Assembly: GCA_965221735.1 (NCBI GenBank)
Contig: OZ244910.1
Location: forward strand, 2,666,001 to 2,730,000
Direction: 5' to 3'
From: UBA2991 sp965221735
GTDB lineage: Bacteria > Chloroflexota > Dehalococcoidia > Tepidiformales > Tepidiformaceae
Length of the DNA stretch: 64,000 bases
Each line of letters opens with the position of its first letter. Position 1 is the stretch's first letter. The notes beneath the pieces were generated by a model. It saw only the letters and a program-made list of their open reading frames with translations, was not told where the DNA came from and did not search any database. Below, piece after piece: positions 59,716 to 64,000 of the stretch. The translations under genes were made by a program, and so were the position numbers.

Positions 59716-59807
59716 GAACCAATGGTACTCGTAGGCGGAGCTTAGGCGGACCCGGAGCGTGGTGAGGCTTCGCGGAAGGCCACTGGGAGCGCCGGAGGAG
59801 GTCGGCT

Positions 59808-60101
59808 TCACCGATGCTCGCCGATGGAGGCGGGAGAATAGCCGGGCGCGCTATGCCTTGCGGGCTTGATGAGGATTCGCCTGGCACTAAGGGCACGACT
59901 CTCGCGAGCATCGCCATATGGTGCGAGGAACCCTCGCTGAGAGTAAGGTACCCGTGTCTCAGCCCACTCACGGACAGCCGTGATGAGGCTCTCTTGGTCT
60001 CCGCGGGACAGACGCAGGGACCGCCCTTGGATCCGCAATTGCCGCATTGCCGTCCCGACCTGATCCAGGACCTCCATAGGATTCGCCACGGTAGAAGGAA
60101 G
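59808..60101 (-). pseudogene. 3' part of an operon gene split by the IS1595-type element
   Basis: The frame is in register with the gene at 62487-64000. Joining 62487-64000 with 59808-60093 (one target copy removed) gives exactly 600 codons and reads SALPSTVANPMEVLDQVGTA. The fragment continues RQLRIQGRSLRLSRGDQESL to a C-terminus SIGEHR. It ends 92 bp before the methylase ATG, so the split gene belonged to the methylase operon. Confidence 0.8.
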
Positions 60102-60113
60102 GGGGATTATAGA

Positions 60114-60269
60114 CTAAGGTAGACGGGAGGCCGGTGCGGGCGGGGGCGGTTTCGCCCCTGCCTCAACTGGGCGGCGGTACTTCAACAGCGCCTCGCCCAC
60201 TTGCTCGGGGGTGGCCTCGCCGTAGTCGGCAGGCCGCCCCTTCTCTCGCTCTTTCTTCGCGTCCGTCAT
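60114..60269 (-). CDS. 51-residue passenger protein at the end of the element
   Basis: ATG 60269 overlaps the nuclease stop (ATGA) and encodes MTDAKKEREKGRPADYGEAT, then PEQVGEALLKYRRP, a Pro/Ala-rich tail and a stop inside the left terminal repeat (60114-60116). A charged N-terminus and small size would fit a regulator or partner of the nuclease. No family recognised; the coupling supports it being real. Confidence 0.6.
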   Translation of the reverse strand: MTDAKKEREKGRPADYGEATPEQVGEALLKYRRPVEAGAKPPPPAPASRLP

Positions 60270-60769
60270 TGCTGGACCTCCTTCGCCCACTCGACCATCT
60301 CGCCGATCGGGCGCATCTCGCTTAGTCGCTTCGTGAGCTTATGCGTCGTGCTCTGGCCTTCAGCCATGCGCACGAGGGTGCCAGCGCGGCCCTCTGCGAC
60401 CGCTCCCTTGCGCCATGCGTTGAAGACGATCTCCTGAGGGCAGACCCCGAGACAGACCAGGTACTCGTACCCCTTGTCGAGCCGAACGTGGTTGAACTGG
60501 AACGTCCCGCCGCTCCCGAGCGAAGCGGTCTTGACCTCGATCCGTACGTTCCCGATCCGGCGGTCCGTTTCGGACGCCCGATGGCCATTGCCCACGGTGA
60601 TCTCATGCGCTTTCAGGTAGCGCTCGATGAACTGCTCGCCAACCTCGCCCCTGTTGGTGTTGCCCAGCCGCCGGTACTCGATGAGGGGGGAGTCTGCCCA
60701 GATATCGGGCGGGACGTTCTCGCGGATCACAGCCTGCATCATGGCGACCGGGTCTACGGGCTCGTCCAC
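60266..60769 (-). CDS. PD-(D/E)XK-type nuclease, IS passenger
   Basis: The protein of about 167 residues starts at GTG 60769 (overlapping the methylase 3' end by 16 bp) or at ATG 60742. The core pattern is NRGEVGEQFIERYLKAHEIT (helix with Glu), TDRRIGNVRIEVKTASLGSG (Asp ... Glu-Val-Lys, the PD-(D/E)XK metal site), then FNHVRLDKGYEYLVCLGVCP. This matches type II restriction-endonuclease-like and Holliday-type nuclease folds. Paired with the adjacent methyltransferase it suggests a compact restriction-modification unit on the element. Sequence specificity is unknown. Confidence 0.72.
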   Translation of the reverse strand: MDEPVDPVAMMQAVIRENVPPDIWADSPLIEYRRLGNTNRGEVGEQFIERYLKAHEITVGNGHRASETDRRIGNVRIEVKTASLGSGGTFQFNHVRLDKGYEYLVCLGVCPQEIVFNAWRKGAVAEGRAGTLVRMAEGQSTTHKLTKRLSEMRPIGEMVEWAKEVQQ

Positions 60770-61464
60770 AGCGCCCCGCCTCCGGCCTTCCAGAACACGA
60801 GGAAGTACGAGTGATTCTTGCGAGCGTGAACCTGTCGCACGGCGCAACTCACGCCGGGCCGGTTGTTGCGCACGGTCACGAAGAGGTCTTCGGCCACGAA
60901 GCCCATCGCCTCGTATGCCTCCATGATCTCGATGTGCGTGAAACGCTGCCGGTTGGAACACACCTCGTCCTGACACTTGACGATGAGCACGCCGCGCTCG
61001 CGCAGAACGCGCCACGCCTCCTTCCCCGCATCCTCATAGAGCTCCAGAACGGCCTCGTGGTACTTCGCCCGCCCCTGCCGGCCCGAGCCGTTGTTTCGGT
61101 AGTGCGTCTCGAAGGCTTCGTGCGCGGTGTGGGCGGTCCCGCCCGGTGAGTGCATGTAGGGCGGGTCCAGCACGACGCAATCGATGGAGCCATCGGCGTA
61201 GGGGAGGTCGCGGCAGTCGGTCCCGCTGAGAAGGTCCGTCGCCCGTAGGTCGTACTCGCCGTCGGGGATGTGGCGCCAGAAGACCCCACGCCCGTAGGTC
61301 ACGTCCGCCACGATGCTGCCGCGGGCGACGTAGAGATCGAGGATGCGCGGGAACATCCGATCGTTCCCGTCGCTCGCGGCGCTGAGGACTAGATCGTTGG
61401 TGGGCTGGCCGTTGGTAACGCGGCGGGGAGACTGGTAGGCCGTCTCCCGTGCGGGAGCGGTCAA
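60754..61464 (-). CDS. DNA (N6-adenine or N4-cytosine) methyltransferase, IS passenger
   Basis: The 236-residue enzyme starts at TTG 61464, overlapping the transposase stop. Motif IV is VVLDPPYMHSPGG (DPPY) near 100, preceded by ADVTYGRGVFWRHIPDGEYD, with the SAM motif F-x-G variant DGSIDCVVLD. The later segment LRERGVLIVKCQDEVC is the motif V to VI region. DPPY suits N4-cytosine or N6-adenine methylation. A target-recognition domain is short or absent. It may modify the sites recognised by the nuclease next to it. Confidence 0.85.
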   Translation of the reverse strand: MTAPARETAYQSPRRVTNGQPTNDLVLSAASDGNDRMFPRILDLYVARGSIVADVTYGRGVFWRHIPDGEYDLRATDLLSGTDCRDLPYADGSIDCVVLDPPYMHSPGGTAHTAHEAFETHYRNNGSGRQGRAKYHEAVLELYEDAGKEAWRVLRERGVLIVKCQDEVCSNRQRFTHIEIMEAYEAMGFVAEDLFVTVRNNRPGVSCAVRQVHARKNHSYFLVFWKAGGGALWTSP

Positions 61465-62405
61465 GCGGTCAGGTCCGCGTACTGGAGTCGCTTACCGACC
61501 ATCCCTCTGGAGACGATGGCCATCTGGTCCAGCGTGTCACGGTCGCGGATGTTGTGGCGACCCGCGAACTCGTTCACGTAGCGCTGGACGTGCTTCGCGC
61601 TGAAGTGGTGGAAGGTCCCGTGGTAGCCGCGCTTGAGCATCGCCCAGAACGACTCGATGCCGTTCGTGTGCGCCTGTCCGTCTACGTACTCGCCTACCGA
61701 GTGGCTGACGGTCTCATGGTGGCGGGGGAGACCCTTGTAGGCTGCTGCGTCGTCCGTGTACACGGTCGCGTCCTCGCCGGAGCGCTCCCAGACGAACGTG
61801 CGGAGAGTCGGACCGTCCGTGCGCTCTACGACGCTGGCGGCCACGTGGCCGGTCTTGCGGTCCTTGACGCCTGCAACGGCGGTCTTCCCGACCGCCCCAC
61901 GGCCAAGGTGCTTGCGGTCGCGCGCGTGCTTGTTCTTCTCGCGCCCGCCGATGTAGGTCTCATCGGCCTCTACTGGGCCCTCGAACTCGACGGGTGGTGC
62001 GTACTCCGCGAACGCCTCGCGGATGCGCTGTTGCATGTGCCACGCGCTTTTCTGGCTGATGCCCAGGTCGCGGTGCAGCTTCATCGAGCTCACACCCTTC
62101 AGGCTGGTCACGTCGAGGTAGATCGCGTAGAGCCACGTGCGGAGCGGGAGCGGGCTGCCCTCCATCACCGAGCCGGTCTTGATGGAGAAGTACTTGCGGC
62201 AGTCGCGACAGCGGTACGGCATCTTGGGGTGGCTGGCCTCGTGTGTGTCGAGGGAGCCGCAGCACGGGCAGGGCCGCTCGTTCTCGGGCCACATGATGCG
62301 CTCAAACCAGTCGCGCGCGGAGTCCTCGTCGGGGAACATCTCGCTCAGCTGGAGAAGGGTGATCCCCTTCCGATGGGCCTTACCGGGTGCGTTCCTGCTG
62401 GCCAT
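61461..62405 (-). CDS. IS1595-family transposase
   Basis: The 314-residue transposase starts at ATG 62405. The N-terminal zinc ribbon has CPCCGS and YRCRDCRKYFSIKTGSVMEG, the IS1595 hallmark. The catalytic region has VEADETYIGGREKNKHA (first Asp), VYTDDAAAYKGL (second Asp) and TNGIESFWAMLKRGYHG (Glu). All three positions are present, so the enzyme should be active. The stop overlaps the methyltransferase start, making a four-gene chain. Confidence 0.95.
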   Translation of the reverse strand: MASRNAPGKAHRKGITLLQLSEMFPDEDSARDWFERIMWPENERPCPCCGSLDTHEASHPKMPYRCRDCRKYFSIKTGSVMEGSPLPLRTWLYAIYLDVTSLKGVSSMKLHRDLGISQKSAWHMQQRIREAFAEYAPPVEFEGPVEADETYIGGREKNKHARDRKHLGRGAVGKTAVAGVKDRKTGHVAASVVERTDGPTLRTFVWERSGEDATVYTDDAAAYKGLPRHHETVSHSVGEYVDGQAHTNGIESFWAMLKRGYHGTFHHFSAKHVQRYVNEFAGRHNIRDRDTLDQMAIVSRGMVGKRLQYADLTA

Positions 62406-62415
62406 TTGCTCTACC

Positions 62416-62454
62416 TTCCACCGGTTGACTACACCCCATAGTCTACCGGTGGAA
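62416..62454. promoter_or_regulatory. 10-bp inverted repeat upstream of the transposase
   Basis: TTCCACCGGT (62416-62425) and ACCGGTGGAA (62445-62454) are exact inverted repeats separated by 19 bases, between the transposase start and the right terminal repeat. The position suits an operator or subterminal transposase-binding site. It contains TAGACTATG on the minus strand, a possible -10. Confidence 0.5.
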
Positions 62455-62486
62455 ACGCTCCCTGTCTACCCTAGTCTATAATCCCC

Positions 62487-64000
62487 GAAGGAAGTGCGCT
62501 GTCCGTCGCAAGCCACTTCTGCCGGAACCGACTCTCGGCCAAGCCCTCCGAGGGCTCGGGAAGGAGCAACAGGGCAAAGTCGTATAGGCCGGAGGGCAGT
62601 GCTGGCAAGCCGTCAACTCCCGCTGTTCCCTCGCCCCAGAGTGCCCTACCTATGGCGCTCTCTTCCTCGCTCGTCAGCACGCCGGAGGCCACTAGCGGGA
62701 GAAGCCGGCGCAACGCTATCGCCCTCGCTTCGGTGCCTGCACTGAGTCCGCCAACGAGTCGGCTAACGACGCTCTGCCACAGGTGTTCGCTGTCGGGCGT
62801 ACGTGCTCCCGGGGTGTCATTGGGTTGTAGGACCTCTCCCGGATCATCGAAGAGTTCTGTGCCAACATCTGAGAAATCCCCCAAGCCAAGGATGGGCATG
62901 CCCAGGAGGTCAAGGACGCGGTCCCGTCGCCGACCCCTTGGGAGGGCTTCCCAGGATCGCTTCAGCAGAGCCGCCGCAGGGCGCCGCAGTGTCAGCTCTT
63001 TGACGAGCAAGGGGCTCCGGTAGCATTCAAGACTGAGATCGAGCGCAATCTCTACTTGTTCAGGCTCCATCCGGACAGTTAGTCGAGAGAGAACCTGCAT
63101 CGCGACGCTTATCCGCGGAATCCAGTGGACCCGACGACCGACCCGGTCAATCGAACCAAGCTTCGGCAGGACCTGCCGAACGGCATCGATGCAACTCGAC
63201 GCGAGAGCCGACACCGAGAACTCAGATAGGACCGCGATCCGCACACGCGACACGACCCGTTGGAGCGTCTTATCCGTCTCGCCGGAGCAGGAACGAAGGA
63301 CAAGCCTGATAGCGAGCTCGGGGTGAGTCGCCGCAAGTTGCTCCGCCGCCGACTTCATGAGGGGTCTGGCGACCTCCATCCCGAAGGACTGGTCGTGCCG
63401 TGTGGCGGGGGGCAGTCCGGCAACCTCAGCAAGCCGGACTGCCCTGAAGGCAGCTTCCTCCTTGTTCACGTTCGAGAAGTGGAGTGTGACCTTCTGCACA
63501 CCGGGCTCGAAGGAAGGCGCTTCTGGCGCGGTCGCGCTCCCGTCCACCGCGTCCTGCGCGCTACTCCGCTCCGAGGCAGCATCACCCTTCCAGCGAGCTA
63601 GTTCGTGCCAGCGTTTCCAGACCGCGTGCCTATTGTCGAGATTGAGTTCGGACCACAGTGCCCAGCCTTCTCGGGATGCTCCAGCGATCGTAGGTTCGGG
63701 CGAATACCCCTGCCGTATCTTCGCGAGGGCAGACTGGACCAAGGCTGCACCTTCTGCGCCGCGGTCCAGCTCCCATAGCAGGGCAGCCTTGCGCAGCATC
63801 CAGACTGGATCGCATTGCTCTGTGCGCCAATCCTGCAAGAGCTGCTCCAATGCCTCGAAGTCCAGCCAGGAGGCGGCCCAGAGGCACCGTTCGTGTGAGA
63901 TGCGATGGAGAATCTCGACATCTTCATCCCCAAGGGGAGTGAGAGCATTTGAGCGTTCCTCGAACAGATCGCGGTCTAGTCGAAGGCGCGCGGCGGTCAC
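62487..64000 (-). pseudogene. Large helical protein gene, 5' part; split by the IS and cut by window edge
   Basis: The visible 504 residues are soluble and mostly helical, with repeats suggestive of TPR or HEAT (LWELDRGAEGAALVQSALAK, LVLRSCSGETDKTLQRVVSR, LRRPAAALLKRSWEALPRGR). A short basic-acidic linker lies near 150-165. The last native residues before the element are TDSALPS. It is disrupted by the IS1595-type insertion, its last 97 codons lying at 59808-60101. A GTG at the window edge could be the start, but more may lie outside. Possible identities are the sensor half of a large STAND or SIR2-type defence protein, which cannot be confirmed from this fragment. Confidence 0.7.

Larger units (their letters stand above)
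60102..62486. mobile_element. IS1595-family element with restriction-modification-like passengers
   Basis: The 2385-bp element is flanked by perfect 8-bp direct repeats GAAGGAAG (60094-60101 and 62487-62494), the usual target-duplication size for IS1595. The terminal inverted repeats start GGGGATTATAGACTA, then AGGTAGACGGGAG on the left and GGGTAGACAGGGAG on the right. All genes are on the minus strand and chained by overlaps: transposase, DNA methyltransferase, PD-(D/E)XK nuclease and a 51-residue protein. It looks complete and recent. Confidence 0.92.

Noticed and set aside
1..64000. tRNA, rRNA, riboswitch or origin of replication
   Set aside because: No cloverleaf-like segment, rRNA motif or DnaA-box cluster was recognised by eye on either strand; small RNAs cannot be excluded this way.

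Overview
High-GC bacterial DNA with no rRNA, tRNA or taxonomic marker. The content is a mosaic: very large Calx-beta surface proteins, a plant-type leucine-rich-repeat protein, several Uma2 nucleases, an MpaB-type oxygenase remnant, orphan ABC solute-binding lipoproteins, and many truncated genes and transposon remnants. This recalls the expanded genomes of environmental or host-associated (for example sponge-associated) Chloroflexota or similar high-GC lineages. That placement is a guess from gene content only.

Layout. 1-4.3 kb: 3' end of a large secreted repeat protein, a Uma2 nuclease and a small tail-anchored protein. 4.36-9.3 kb: a 1.6-kilo-residue Calx-beta surface protein preceded by a 19-C homopolymer that lies in the path of the better-supported upstream start, so its expression could be phase variable. 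9.3-14.2 kb: a scrapyard holding conjugation-type (VirB2/TrbC-like) remnants, an IS110 tail, a duplicated piece of the first gene, an rve-type IS (ISNCY-like) with an IS21-like element nested inside it, and a truncated MpaB-type oxygenase. 14.4-31.2 kb (minus strand): one uninterrupted 5599-residue secreted Calx-beta protein whose core is ten near-identical 705/735-bp repeats. It is divergent from a MarR regulator and a methyltransferase. 32.6-47 kb: ordinary small genes (two more Uma2 nucleases, amino-acid and peptide solute-binding proteins, a potassium channel, a PPOX flavoprotein, a 17-repeat LRR protein, a NarK-type transporter) mixed with decayed genes. 47-53 kb: a VapBC toxin-antitoxin pair, a serine-recombinase tail with a perfect 26-bp hairpin, a HEPN protein, unknown genes, and a small protein translationally coupled to an aspartyl protease.

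53.3-64 kb (minus strand) is the most interesting region. A tightly overlapped operon encodes an N6-adenine DNA methylase, a protein with two GHKL ATPase domains (MORC/Hsp90-like plus histidine kinase), a receiver-domain protein and a ComEC-like metallo-beta-lactamase, followed by an FRG-domain protein. The gene upstream of the methylase is split by a complete 2385-bp IS1595-type element with an exact 8-bp target duplication. That element itself carries a DNA methyltransferase, a PD-(D/E)XK nuclease and a 51-residue protein, which looks like a mobile mini restriction-modification cassette. I read the operon as a probable defence or DNA-surveillance system in which a phosphorelay is wired to a DNA methylase and putative effectors. 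That function is inference.

Many genes here carry single frameshifts. Because the 16.8-kb repeat-rich gene is open throughout, general base-calling error is an unlikely cause, and most frameshifts are treated as real decay.
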